From positions 622 to 8,720 of the forward strand of contig KL571309.1 of the NCBI GenBank assembly GCA_000715855.1: DNA of 8,099 nt, read 5' to 3'. The notes beneath the pieces were generated by a model, which saw nothing but the letters and a program-made list of their open reading frames with translations, made no database searches and was not told where the DNA came from. The DNA comes from Actinoplanes liguriensis (GTDB lineage Bacteria; Actinomycetota; Actinomycetes; Mycobacteriales; Micromonosporaceae). This document shows, in pieces, positions 1-7,550 of this stretch (position 1 is the stretch's first letter; each line of letters begins with the position of its first letter). The translations under genes and the position numbers were made by a program.

Positions 1-15
1 GTGTATAAGAGACAG
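1..15 (+). other. Residual Tn5 mosaic-end (sequencing adapter) at the left edge
   Basis: The first 15 bases, GTGTATAAGAGACAG, equal the inner 15 bases of the synthetic 19-base Tn5 mosaic end used in transposase-based library preparation. The natural Tn5 outer end differs (CTGACTC instead of CTGTCTC when read inward), so this is the engineered sequence and not a native element. Real genomic sequence begins at base 16 and continues smoothly in the livF reading frame. The window therefore probably starts at an untrimmed contig end. The same 15-mer recurs at 5431-5445. Confidence 0.93.
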
Positions 16-422
16 ACCGGGAACAGCTCGTACATCTCGGCGAGGGCGGCACGGGTGTCGGCGTTCCACTTGCGGGCGTACGCGCCGAGCAGCAGGTTCT
101 TCTCCACCGGCAGCCCGGTGAAGACGTGCCGGCCCTCCGGGACGTAACCGATGCCGTGCCGGACCATCGCGCGGGCCGGCACCCGGCTCAGGTCGACGTC
201 GCCGAAGCGCAGCGTGCCGACCTGTCGCTGGACCAGGCCCATGACCGCCTTCAGGGTGGAGCTCTTGCCGGCCCCGTTGGCGCCGATCACCCCGATGGCC
301 TCACCCGCCGGGACCGAAAAACTGATTTCGCGTACGGCGCAGACGCCGCTGTAGTGGACGGTCAGTCCCTCGACCGTCAGCGTCTGTCCGGTCGTGGTCG
401 CCTGCTCGGACACGGCGGTCAC
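16..422 (-). CDS. livF: LivF-type branched-chain amino acid ABC transporter ATPase (C-terminus missing)
   Basis: This is the second ATP-binding subunit of a HAAT/Liv importer, which hydrolyses ATP on the cytoplasmic face to drive uptake. About 135 residues are present. The Walker A motif is GANGAGKS at residues 47-54. It is followed by the LivF-typical YVPEGRHVF segment around residues 93-101, where the Q-loop region carries VPEGR. LivF proteins are usually about 235-240 residues, so the ABC signature, Walker B and H-loop are lost beyond the left edge, where adapter sequence begins. The start is GTG at 422-420. It overlaps the upstream stop codon as GTGA and has GGAGG seven bases upstream. 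It is the last visible gene of the minus-strand operon. Family assignment is strong. The truncation is an assembly edge and not evidence of a broken gene. Confidence 0.93.
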
Positions 423-2230
423 TTGGTCACCTCCGGGATGGATGGCAGGTCGTCGGAGTCCATCGAGTCACCGAGGTAGGCCTCGATGACCGCGGGCGTG
501 CTCGCCACCTCGGCCGGTTCACCCTCGGCGATGATGCGCCCGCTGGCCAGCACCGTGATCCGCTCGCACAACGACATGACCAGTCCCATGTTGTGCTCGA
601 TGATGATGACCGTGATGCCGCTGTCCCGGATCGACCGGACGATCTCGCTGAGCTGGCGTACCTCTTCGCCGTTGAGCCCGGCCGCGGGTTCGTCCAGCAG
701 CAGCAGCGACGGTGCGGCGGCCACCGCACGGGCGATCTCGACGCGTCGCTGGATCCCGTACGGCAGGGATTTCGGGGCGAGGCCGGCGAACTCGGTGAGC
801 CCGTACTGGTCGAGCACGTCACGGGCGCGCCGGTGCAGGTCCCGGTCCTGTCGCAGGACGGCGATGGGGCCGAGCAGGTAGCGCCAGGCCCCGAGGGTAC
901 GGCTGCGGTCCAGCGCGACGAGGATGTTCTCCTCGACGGTGAGGTCGCCGAACAGGCGCAGGTTCTGGAAGGTCCGGGACATGCCCGCGCGGGCCAGCCG
1001 GTACGGGCTGCTCCCGGTCAGGTCCGTGCCGAGGAACTCCACCCGTCCGCCGGTCGGCCGGTAGAGGCCGCTGATCACGTTGAACAGGGTGGTCTTGCCG
1101 GAGCCGTTCGGCCCGACCACGCCACGGATCTCGCCGCGGCCGACGGTGAGCGACACGTCGTCGAGCGCCTTGAGCCCGCGGAAACGCATGGTCACGCGTG
1201 AGATGGCCAGGATCGGCGCTCCCGTCCCGGTGCTGGGCTCGGCCGGCTCGGTGTAGGGCCGGAACGGCGCCAGGCGCGCGGCGGTGCCGGACCGGCCGCG
1301 CCGGCGTCGCAACAGGTCACGGAATCGGGCCGGGAGCCCGGCGAGACCGGTCGGCGCGAAGACCACCACGAGGACGACGACGGCGCCGTACGCGAGCTGG
1401 GCGATCGTGGGGTGGTCGGACAGCCATTCGCGAACCAGGTAGAGGCTGACCGCCCCGACCACGCAGCCGATCAGGCTCTGCCGGCCGCCGATGATCACCA
1501 TGCCGAGCAGCAGGAACATGTTGGCGATGCCGAACGACTCCGGCGCGACGTAGCGGATCAGGCCGGCGTAGAGCACACCGGCCACTCCCCCGTACACGCT
1601 GGCCAGCAGGAAGGCGGTCATCCGCAGCAGCGGCACCTCCGCGCCGAGGGCGCCCGCGGCCAGGGAGTCGTCGCGCATCGCCCGTAGCCGGCGGCCCAGA
1701 CCGGTCCGCACCACGAACAGGCCGAACGCGAGCGCGAGCACGAAGACGATCAGCTCGAGGTAGTAGTAGAGGTACTCGTTGGACAGGTCGACGCCGGGCA
1801 GGGTGGGCACCGGGATCGCCGAGATGCCCTCGGCCCCGCCGCTGATCTGCGCGTTGGTGACCCAGTTGGTGAAGGCCAGGGCCAGCCCGAGGGTCACGAT
1901 GCCCAGGTAGTGCGACTGCACCCGCAGGGCCGGAGTGCCCACGACCAGGCCGACCAGGACGGTGGCGGCCAACGCCAGCACCCCGGAGACCCAGAAGCCC
2001 AGGCCGCTGTGGGTGGTGAGGATGGCGGTGGCGTAGGCGCCGACGCCGAAGAACGCGACCTGGGCCAGGTTCACCTGACCGGCGACGCCCATGCACAGGC
2101 CGAGGCCGACGGCGAGCACCGCGAAGATCAGGATGACGTTGACGACGTGGATGGCGTACGAGTCGAGCCCGTACGGGAGGAGCCAGGCGGCGAGGGCGAG
2201 CGCCGCGCCCACCACGAGCTTCGTTCTCAC
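419..2230 (-). CDS. Fused LivM permease-LivG ATPase of a branched-chain amino acid-type ABC importer
   Basis: One 603-residue frame joins two subunits that are separate in E. coli. Residues 1 to about 300 are a LivM-type permease with multiple hydrophobic segments. They include the conserved GQVNLAQVAFFGVGAY stretch (residues 51-66) and the IGGRQSLIGCVVGA loop (247-260), which matches the cytoplasmic EAA-like loop that contacts the ATPase. A basic, proline-rich linker spans about 301-338. Residues from about 340 onward are a complete LivG ATPase: Walker A GPNGSGKT at 373-380, signature LPYGIQRRVEIA at 489-500, Walker B LLLLDEP at 509-515 with Asp513 and Glu514, and the H-loop histidine at 546 (IIEHNMG). 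The start is GTG at 2230, overlapping the livH stop as GTGA. Only a weak upstream Shine-Dalgarno is visible, so coupling to livH is likely. LivM-LivG fusions are known in other bacteria. No stop or frameshift lies in the linker, so the fusion appears genuine. Confidence 0.93.
   Translation of the reverse strand: MRTKLVVGAALALAAWLLPYGLDSYAIHVVNVILIFAVLAVGLGLCMGVAGQVNLAQVAFFGVGAYATAILTTHSGLGFWVSGVLALAATVLVGLVVGTPALRVQSHYLGIVTLGLALAFTNWVTNAQISGGAEGISAIPVPTLPGVDLSNEYLYYYLELIVFVLALAFGLFVVRTGLGRRLRAMRDDSLAAGALGAEVPLLRMTAFLLASVYGGVAGVLYAGLIRYVAPESFGIANMFLLLGMVIIGGRQSLIGCVVGAVSLYLVREWLSDHPTIAQLAYGAVVVLVVVFAPTGLAGLPARFRDLLRRRRGRSGTAARLAPFRPYTEPAEPSTGTGAPILAISRVTMRFRGLKALDDVSLTVGRGEIRGVVGPNGSGKTTLFNVISGLYRPTGGRVEFLGTDLTGSSPYRLARAGMSRTFQNLRLFGDLTVEENILVALDRSRTLGAWRYLLGPIAVLRQDRDLHRRARDVLDQYGLTEFAGLAPKSLPYGIQRRVEIARAVAAAPSLLLLDEPAAGLNGEEVRQLSEIVRSIRDSGITVIIIEHNMGLVMSLCERITVLASGRIIAEGEPAEVASTPAVIEAYLGDSMDSDDLPSIPEVTK
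427..434 (-). promoter_or_regulatory. Shine-Dalgarno site fixing the GTG start of livF
   Basis: On the minus strand the bases read GGAGGTGA, with the GGAGG core seven bases before the GTG at 422. It lies inside the last codons of the livMG fusion. This supports the GTG start that overlaps the preceding stop, and it suggests coupled but independently primed translation of livF. Confidence 0.75.
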
Positions 2231-3096
2231 GCGCGGTTCACCGTCCGTTCGCCGAAGATGCCGGTCGGGCGCACCATGATGATCACCGTGAAGACGAGGA
2301 AGGTGACCAGCTCGGAGTAGCCCTGGAAGTGCCCGGCGGTGAAGGAGTCGAGGATGCCGATGGCCAGGCCCCCGACGATCGCGCCGGGGATGCTGCCGAA
2401 GCCGCCGAGGATCGCGGCGGCGAACCCCTTGATGCCCAGGGTGCCGCCGAGGGCCGGGCTGACGTAGAGCAGCGGGCCGACCAGTCCGCCGGCCAGCGCG
2501 GCCAGGCCGGCGCCGATCATGAAGGCGATCGCGTTGCTGCGGCCGACGTGGATGCCGACCGCGGTGGCCGCCTCGTGGTCCATGGCGACGGCCTGCATGG
2601 CGGCGCCGCGCTTGGTCCGGGACAGGAAGAGCACCAGCAGGATCGTCGCGGCGGCGGCGATGGCGAGCACCACCAGGTCGTAGGTGCGGATGCGCACCCC
2701 GAACAGGTCGATCGGGGCGGCCGGCACCGGGGACGGCACGGCCCGGCCGGTGGCGCCCCAGATCATGATGACCAGGGCGTCCAGGACGATGCCGAAGCCG
2801 ATGGTGCCGATCAGCATCAGGTCGAAGTCGCGGTTCTCCAGCGGCCGCAGGACCCGCTCGATGATCAGGCCGATCAGGCCGGTGACGGCGATCGCGACGA
2901 GCATGGCCAGCGCGAACGGCAGTTTGCTGGACAGGTAGAAGGTGGACGCGAGGTAGGCGCCGACGGTCACCACGTTGCCGTGGGCGAAGTTGACCAGACC
3001 CATGGTGCGGTAGACGAGGGAGAATCCCAACGCCACCAGGGCGTACACGGCGCCGAGACTGACCCCGCCGATGATCGTCTGCAGAAATATCTGCAT
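2227..3096 (-). CDS. livH: LivH-type branched-chain amino acid ABC transporter permease
   Basis: This is an integral membrane subunit of a HAAT importer, 289 residues long and close to the usual LivH length. It opens with a hydrophobic helix and the conserved GLVNFAHGNVVTVGAYL segment (about residues 33-49). Several further transmembrane stretches follow. Near the C-terminus is GIKGFAAAILGGFGSIPGA, the family's cytoplasmic ATPase-contact loop. It ends with RPTGIFGE, a typical LivH tail. The ATG at 3096 has AAGGAGA at 3100-3106, just upstream. The gene follows the binding-protein gene after a 51-base gap with a strong hairpin, and its stop overlaps the livMG start by four bases. It would pair with the LivM half of the downstream fusion to form the translocation pore. 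The transported substrate cannot be told from the permease. Confidence 0.94.
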   Translation of the reverse strand: MQIFLQTIIGGVSLGAVYALVALGFSLVYRTMGLVNFAHGNVVTVGAYLASTFYLSSKLPFALAMLVAIAVTGLIGLIIERVLRPLENRDFDLMLIGTIGFGIVLDALVIMIWGATGRAVPSPVPAAPIDLFGVRIRTYDLVVLAIAAAATILLVLFLSRTKRGAAMQAVAMDHEAATAVGIHVGRSNAIAFMIGAGLAALAGGLVGPLLYVSPALGGTLGIKGFAAAILGGFGSIPGAIVGGLAIGILDSFTAGHFQGYSELVTFLVFTVIIMVRPTGIFGERTVNRA

Positions 3097-3116
3097 GGTT
3101 CTCCTTGGATGGGTGG

Positions 3117-3140
3117 CTCCCGGCGCGCCGGCGCCGGGAG
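3117..3140 (-). promoter_or_regulatory. Intercistronic GC-rich hairpin between the binding-protein and permease genes
   Basis: A perfect inverted repeat has nine-base arms (CTCCCGGCG and CGCCGGGAG) separated by six bases. It lies between the binding-protein stop (3148) and the livH ribosome binding site. Two shorter palindromes, CCGGCGCGCCGG (3120-3131) and CCGGCGCCGG (3128-3137), are nested inside and allow alternative folds. No T-run follows on the minus strand, so it is not a standard intrinsic terminator. Its position after the binding-protein gene suits an mRNA-stabilising or partial-attenuation structure that keeps the binding protein in excess over the membrane subunits, as is known for malE-malF. 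That role is inferred. Confidence 0.6.
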
Positions 3141-3147
3141 CACACGG

Positions 3148-4296
3148 TCAGCCTGCAGCGGCGACGAGTTTGCCGTTCTGGATGGTGCCGATCGCGGTCG
3201 CGGAGATGCCGACACCGGTGGTGTCGAACGCGAAGTCGCCCAGCAGCCCCTGGTACTTGGTGGCGCGGATGGCGTCGGCGAGCGCCTTGCCGGAGGCAAC
3301 GTTGCTGGTCTTGAGGGCGGTCAGCATGATCTGCGTGCCGTCGTAGGCCTTGGCGCCGTGCAGCTCGGCCTCCTCGTTGTACTTGGCCTTGTAGGCGGCG
3401 GCGAACTTCTTCGAGGCGTCGCTGGTCTCGTTGCCCAGGTAGGGCGAGCTGACGATGGTGCCCTCGGCGTTCTTGGCGCCGGCGGTGTCCAGGAAGACCG
3501 GGGTGCCCTGCGGCGCGGCGCCGGCGAAGGTCGCGGTGATGCCCAGGTCGCGGGCCTGCTTGACGATCAGGCCGGACTCGACCTCCTCGGCGCCCAGGAA
3601 GATGACCTTGGGGTTCTTCTGCCGGATGCCGGTGAGCACCGCGCTGAAGTCCTTCTGGTCGGTGGTGACGACCTGGTCGGCGACCGGGGTGACGCTGCGG
3701 CTCTGCAGGGCCTTGAGGAACGCGTCGTGCTCGCCCTTGCCGTACGAGCCGTTGTTGCTGATCATCGCGATGCTCTTGATGCCCTGCTGGTCCACGATGT
3801 GCTTGGCCAGGGTCTCGTCGTAGGTGGTGCTGGTCGGTCCGTTGAGGAAGAGGAACTCGCTGCCGGCCGCGACCAGGCCCGGCGACTGGCCGGAGGTGAT
3901 GTTGGGGATCTCGGCCTGCTTGAGGATCGGCGCCATGGCGATGGTCACCGCGCTCTCCGCGGTGCCGATCATGGCGACGTATCCCTCGCTGTCGATCTTG
4001 CGGGCCAGGTTGGTGCCGGTGGTCGGGTCGCCCTGGTCGTCGAAGACGCCCAGCTCGATCTGGCGGCCGTTGATGCCGCCGGCGGCGTTCCACTCGTCGA
4101 TGGCCAGCCGGGCGCCCTTGAGCTCCCAGGCGCCGAGCGAGCTGAGCTGGCCGCTCTGCGCGTCCACGAGTGCGATCTTGATGGGCCCGGAGTCGTCTCC
4201 GGAGGACTTCTTGTCCGAGCCGGGAGCGCTGCACCCGGCGAGGATCACGGAGAACACGGCGATGGCGGATATGGCGGTGGCGCGTCGTCGGAACAT
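3148..4296 (-). CDS. Branched-chain amino acid-type ABC transporter substrate-binding lipoprotein
   Basis: This 382-residue extracytoplasmic binding protein belongs to the type I periplasmic-binding fold (LivJ/LivK, Peripla_BP_6-like). The N-terminus has a basic MFRRR start, a hydrophobic stretch and the lipobox LAGC with Cys22, so the mature protein is predicted to be lipid-anchored on the outside of the membrane. After a Ser/Asp/Lys-rich spacer comes IKIALVDAQSGQLSSLG, the usual first strand and ligand-loop region. The segment that follows includes RLAIDEWNAAGGINGR, a hallmark of the family. The ATG at 4296 has GAGGTGA seven bases upstream, on the minus strand. It starts only 24 bases after the ThDP enzyme stop, so the two are probably co-transcribed. 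Family members bind branched-chain and other amino acids, amides and some aromatic acids. The ligand here is undetermined, so I give no livJ or livK symbol. Confidence 0.92.
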   Translation of the reverse strand: MFRRRATAISAIAVFSVILAGCSAPGSDKKSSGDDSGPIKIALVDAQSGQLSSLGAWELKGARLAIDEWNAAGGINGRQIELGVFDDQGDPTTGTNLARKIDSEGYVAMIGTAESAVTIAMAPILKQAEIPNITSGQSPGLVAAGSEFLFLNGPTSTTYDETLAKHIVDQQGIKSIAMISNNGSYGKGEHDAFLKALQSRSVTPVADQVVTTDQKDFSAVLTGIRQKNPKVIFLGAEEVESGLIVKQARDLGITATFAGAAPQGTPVFLDTAGAKNAEGTIVSSPYLGNETSDASKKFAAAYKAKYNEEAELHGAKAYDGTQIMLTALKTSNVASGKALADAIRATKYQGLLGDFAFDTTGVGISATAIGTIQNGKLVAAAG

Positions 4297-4320
4297 GTGC
4301 GTGTCACCTCAATCAATGGT

Positions 4321-6070
4321 TTATTCGAAAAGGCCCTGGTAGATGTCTTTGATGTTCCAGTGGCCGGGGGTGGGGACCGGTTCGTTGACCATCGGCACGT
4401 CGATCACCGCGGGGCGGCGGCGTTCCACGGCCGACTTGAGCGCGGCGCCGAGGTCGCCCGGTTCGGCGACGTCGTAGCCGTCGGCGCCGCAGGCACGGCC
4501 CAGGGCGGCGAAATCGGGGCTGTACGGATTGCCGTCCGGGTCGACGAAGTCACAGCCGTAGCTGCGGCCGAACGCGTTGGCCTGCAGGTCGGAGATCGTG
4601 CCGTGGGCCCGGTTGTTCATCACCAGGAAGATCACCGGCAGGCCCTGCTCGACCGCGAGGGGCACGGCCGGCAGTTGAGCGCTCATGCCGCCGTCGCCGA
4701 TCAGCGCGACCACCACCCGGTCCCGGTCGGCGATCTGCACGCCCAGCGCGGCGGCCGGGCCGAAGCCCATCGTGGAGGCGCCGCCGGGGGTGATGAACCG
4801 GCCGCTCTCCGGCAGCGGGTAGCACTGGGCCACCCCGTTCTTGTTCCAGCCGACGTCGGTGACCAGCACCGCGTCGTCGGGCAGATTCGCGCGTACGTCG
4901 GCGAGGATCCGCTCCGGGCGTAGCGGGAACTGGTCGCTGCGGCCGCGGGCGGCGCTGGCCGCGAACAGCTCGGAACGGGCCGTCCGGATCTGCTCGCGCA
5001 GCTCGGGCCGGTCGCTGCCGTCGGGCTGCTGACGACGTACCGCGGAAAGGATCTTCGCCACCGCGAGGTGGGCGTCGGCGACGACACCGATCTCCACCGG
5101 GTAGTTGCGGCCGATCTCGGCGGGGTCGATGTCGATCTGGATCAGCCGGCTCGGCGGGAACCGCCAGGTGTAGTCCGGATCCCAGGAGCTGGCGTCGGTC
5201 TCGGCGAACCGGGTGCCGATCGCCAGGACCAGGTCGGCGTCGCGGGCGTAGGCGTTGGTCTCGGCCAGGCCCCAGAAGCCGGTCATGCCCATGACGAGGG
5301 GATGCTCGTCGGGCAGGGCACCCTTGGCCATCAGCGAGTGCGCCACCGGGATGTCCAGGTGCTCGGCGAGTTCGCGCAGCGCCCGGCGCCCGTCCGGGCC
5401 GCCGAGCCCGCCACCGAGGTAGATCAGTGGGTGTATAAGAGACAGGTGCGGCGGCGATCACGTCGGCGTCGGCCGCGGCCAGGTCGGGGCGATTGCGCGT
5501 CTGCGGCAGCGGATACTCCGGCACGGTGTCCGGCAGCGTGCGGGAGAACAGGTCCATCGGCACGTTGAGCAGCACGGCGCCGGGCCGGCCCGAGGTGGCG
5601 GTCCAGAAGGCACGCTCGGTGAACCGGGTCAGGTCCTCGACGCGGTGCACCTGCCAGGCGCGTTTGACGAACGGGCGGTAGATCGCCGTCTGGTCGGCGT
5701 CGGCGTGCAGGTTGACTTCCTGGTGGGGGTGCCGGCCGTACATGTACGACGGGATGTCGCCGGAGATGGCGATCAACGGCACCGAGTCGAGGGCGGCGGT
5801 GGCCACGCCGGTGACCGCGTTCATCATTCCCGGGCCGACGTGCATGAGCACCACGCCGGGCTTGCCGGTGGCGCGGGCGTAGCCGTCGGCGGCGTGCGCG
5901 GCGGTCTGCTCGTGCCGGGCGATGACGAACCTGATCGAGCTACGGCCGATCGCGTCCAGCAGCGCGATGTTGGTGTGGCCGCAGGTGCCGAAGATGTACT
6001 CGACACCGTAGTCGGCCAGTTGGGCGACGAGCGCGTCGGCGCCGGTGCGCGAGGTGGTGGGCTCGGTCAT
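4321..6070 (-). CDS. ThDP-dependent enzyme (acetolactate synthase/2-oxo acid decarboxylase-like), frame broken by an assembly artefact
   Basis: The N-terminal part (6070 to 5446, 208 complete codons) has the FGTCGHTN loop at about residues 27-34 and RHEQTAAHAADGYARATG, whose Glu54 is the expected cofactor-activating glutamate. It also has the GPGMMNAVTG and HQEVN motifs of the ThDP pyrimidine-binding domain. The C-terminal part (5430 to 4321, 369 residues) starts PLIYLGGGLGG, which is the central-domain opening. It holds TPGGASTMGFGPAAALG and the diphosphate/Mg site IGDGG...VMNN, with about 25 residues between GDG and NN. Between the halves lie 15 bases of adapter and a frame change. Comparison with the family suggests about 7-12 residues of native sequence are missing, so the real protein is probably about 585-590 residues. 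The ATG at 6070 overlaps the aldehyde dehydrogenase stop (TGATG) with GGGGAGA upstream. The family includes carboligases, decarboxylases and hydrolases, and the substrate is unknown. With an aldehyde dehydrogenase next door, an aldehyde-releasing lyase or decarboxylase is my preferred inference. The missing catalytic or regulatory subunit genes do not suggest canonical IlvB. Confidence 0.85.
5431..5445 (+). other. Internal Tn5 mosaic-end adapter remnant at a probable contig mis-join
   Basis: The bases GTGTATAAGAGACAG are identical to positions 1-15 and to the inner part of the engineered Tn5 mosaic end. On the minus strand the ThDP enzyme reads in one frame up to 5446 and in another from 5430 onward, so the break coincides exactly with this 15-mer. 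The flanks show no nine-base duplication, which a real Tn5 insertion would leave, and there is no second end or transposase. The simplest reading is that a contig beginning with untrimmed adapter was joined to a neighbour. Confidence 0.93.
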
Positions 6071-7545
6071 CAGTTGTCTCCCCAGATCGTCACGTCCCGC
6101 AGCATCAGCGTCTTGACCACCGTGTAGTCCTCGATCATGTGACGCGGTGACTCCCGGCCGAAGCCGGAGTCCTTCACCCCGCCGAACGGAATGTGGTCGA
6201 GCCGGAAGTTCGACGAGCCGTTCACGATCAGGCCGCCCACCTCGAGCTCGCGCCACGCGGTGAAGACGCGCCTGATGTCGGTGGTGAACAGGCCGGCCTG
6301 CAGCCCGAACCGGCTGTTGTTGCAGGTCTGCAGGACCTCGTCGAAGTCGTCGAACGGCAGCACGGTGACCAGCGCCCCGAAGACCTCCCGGGTCACCACG
6401 GAGGCGTCGGGCGGCGGGTCGGCGACCACGGTCGGTGTGAGCGTGGCCCCGTCCCGGCTGCCGCCGACGGTGATCCGCGCGCCGCCGCTCGCCGCCTCGG
6501 TGGCCCAGCTCAGCACCCGCTCGGCCGCCTGGTCGTCCACCATCGACCCGACGTCGGTCCGGGGGTCGAGCGGGTCGCCGACGCGCAGGGTCGCGACCTC
6601 GGCGGTGAGCACCTCGACGAACTCCTCGAAGCGGGGCCGCTGGACGTAGACCCGCTGGACGGAGATGCAACTCTGGCCGGAGTTCGTGTAGCCGGTGCGG
6701 GCGCACACCCGGGCCGCGGCGGCCAGGTCGGCGTCGTCGCAGACGATCGTCGCGGCGTTGCCGCCCAGTTCCAGGACGAGCCGTTTGGCGCCGGCCGCCC
6801 GGGCGACGGCGGCCCCGGTCTCGGCGCTGCCGGTGAAGCTGATCACCGCGACCTCGGGGGCGGCGCACAGTGCGGCACCGACGTCGCCACCGCCGTGCAG
6901 CAGTTGCACCGACTCCACCGGCGCGCCCGCGGCGAGCAGGACGGCGACGATCGCGGCGGAGACCGCGGGAGCCTGCGGCGGCGCTTTGACGATGGTGCTG
7001 TTGCCGGCCGCGAAGGAGGCGCCCAGTTTGTGCGCGAGCAGGTTCGCCGGGGCGTTGAACGGGGTGATGGCCAGGGCGACCCCGGCCGGCGCGCGATAGG
7101 TCAGCACGGTGTTGCCGACCCCGCGGGCCCAGCCCGCGACCGGCAGCACGTCCCCGCCGATCTGCCGGGCCTCGGCCGCGCAGACCGCGAACGTGTCGGC
7201 GACCCGGTCCATTTCGCCGAGGCCGTCCTTCAGTGGCTTGCCCAGCTCCAGCGCGATGAGGCGGGCGATCGTCTCGCGGTGCGCGGTGGCCAGCTCGGCG
7301 GCGCGTTCCAGGATCGTCGCCCGGGTGGCCGGCGCCAGCCGCGCCACCGTCCGGGCGCTCGCCTTCGCGTACTCCGCGGCCTGGCGGGCGTCGTCCGGCC
7401 CGGCCACCCGGGTACGGCTGACGACCGTGCGGGTGTACGGCCCGACGCGCTCGGCCGACGGTCCGTCGCCGATCCACTTCCCGCCGAGCAGTGCCGGTAC
7501 GGAAACCACCGACCCCGGCGCGGTTTCGAGGATCGCGTCGAGCAT
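6070..7545 (-). CDS. NAD(P)-dependent aldehyde dehydrogenase (lactaldehyde/phosphonoacetaldehyde dehydrogenase-like group)
   Basis: This 491-residue, full-length member of the ALDH superfamily oxidises an aldehyde to a carboxylate in the cytoplasm. Visible key residues are Asn164 in ITPFNAPAN (oxyanion hole), Lys187 in STIVKAPP (cofactor), FTGS at 237-240, the general base Glu259 in LELGG, the catalytic Cys293 in SGQSCISVQR, and Glu387/Phe389 in EVFG. The QSCISVQR context and the C-terminal RFGLQAGLFTTDI and HIPFGGVKDSGFGRE segments resemble the ALDH group that includes archaeal lactaldehyde dehydrogenase and phosphonoacetaldehyde-type enzymes, more than the betaine- or benzaldehyde-type groups. 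This comparison is from memory of the families. The ATG at 7545 follows an ideal AAGGAGG five bases upstream, and it is the first gene of the minus-strand operon. Its stop overlaps the ThDP enzyme start by one base, so the two proteins are translationally coupled and likely act in consecutive steps. Confidence 0.92.
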   Translation of the reverse strand: MLDAILETAPGSVVSVPALLGGKWIGDGPSAERVGPYTRTVVSRTRVAGPDDARQAAEYAKASARTVARLAPATRATILERAAELATAHRETIARLIALELGKPLKDGLGEMDRVADTFAVCAAEARQIGGDVLPVAGWARGVGNTVLTYRAPAGVALAITPFNAPANLLAHKLGASFAAGNSTIVKAPPQAPAVSAAIVAVLLAAGAPVESVQLLHGGGDVGAALCAAPEVAVISFTGSAETGAAVARAAGAKRLVLELGGNAATIVCDDADLAAAARVCARTGYTNSGQSCISVQRVYVQRPRFEEFVEVLTAEVATLRVGDPLDPRTDVGSMVDDQAAERVLSWATEAASGGARITVGGSRDGATLTPTVVADPPPDASVVTREVFGALVTVLPFDDFDEVLQTCNNSRFGLQAGLFTTDIRRVFTAWRELEVGGLIVNGSSNFRLDHIPFGGVKDSGFGRESPRHMIEDYTVVKTLMLRDVTIWGDN

Positions 7546-7550
7546 CCTTA

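Noticed and set aside
3117..3140. The hairpin as an intrinsic terminator ending the operon after the binding-protein gene
   Set aside because: No T-run follows on the transcribed strand, and a good ribosome binding site with livH follows at once.
2231..4234. Extension of the LivM-LivG frame upstream into a 1271-residue protein
   Set aside because: The upstream part is an out-of-frame translation of the binding protein and LivH, rich in Arg/Gly/His. The GTG at 2230, overlapping the livH stop, is the sensible start.
2329..4923. A very long open frame (864 codons) on the plus strand
   Set aside because: It runs antisense to livH, the binding-protein gene and the ThDP enzyme, with low-complexity Gly/Ala/Asp/Arg-rich translation and no recognisable domain. 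Long antisense frames are expected in high-GC DNA with strong third-position bias.
5431..5445. A genuine Tn5-family insertion or its scar in the ThDP gene
   Set aside because: The sequence matches the synthetic mosaic end and differs from the natural outer and inner ends. No nine-base target duplication, second end or transposase is present, and the same 15-mer caps the window.
4321..6070. The ThDP enzyme gene as a natural pseudogene
   Set aside because: Both halves keep intact motifs and normal codon bias, and the sole lesion coincides exactly with adapter sequence, so an assembly error explains it better.
4321..6070. Naming the ThDP enzyme as sulfoacetaldehyde acetyltransferase, benzoylformate decarboxylase or IlvB
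   Set aside because: The N-terminal loop and neighbouring motifs do not match my recollection of any of these closely enough, and no diagnostic partner genes are in the window.
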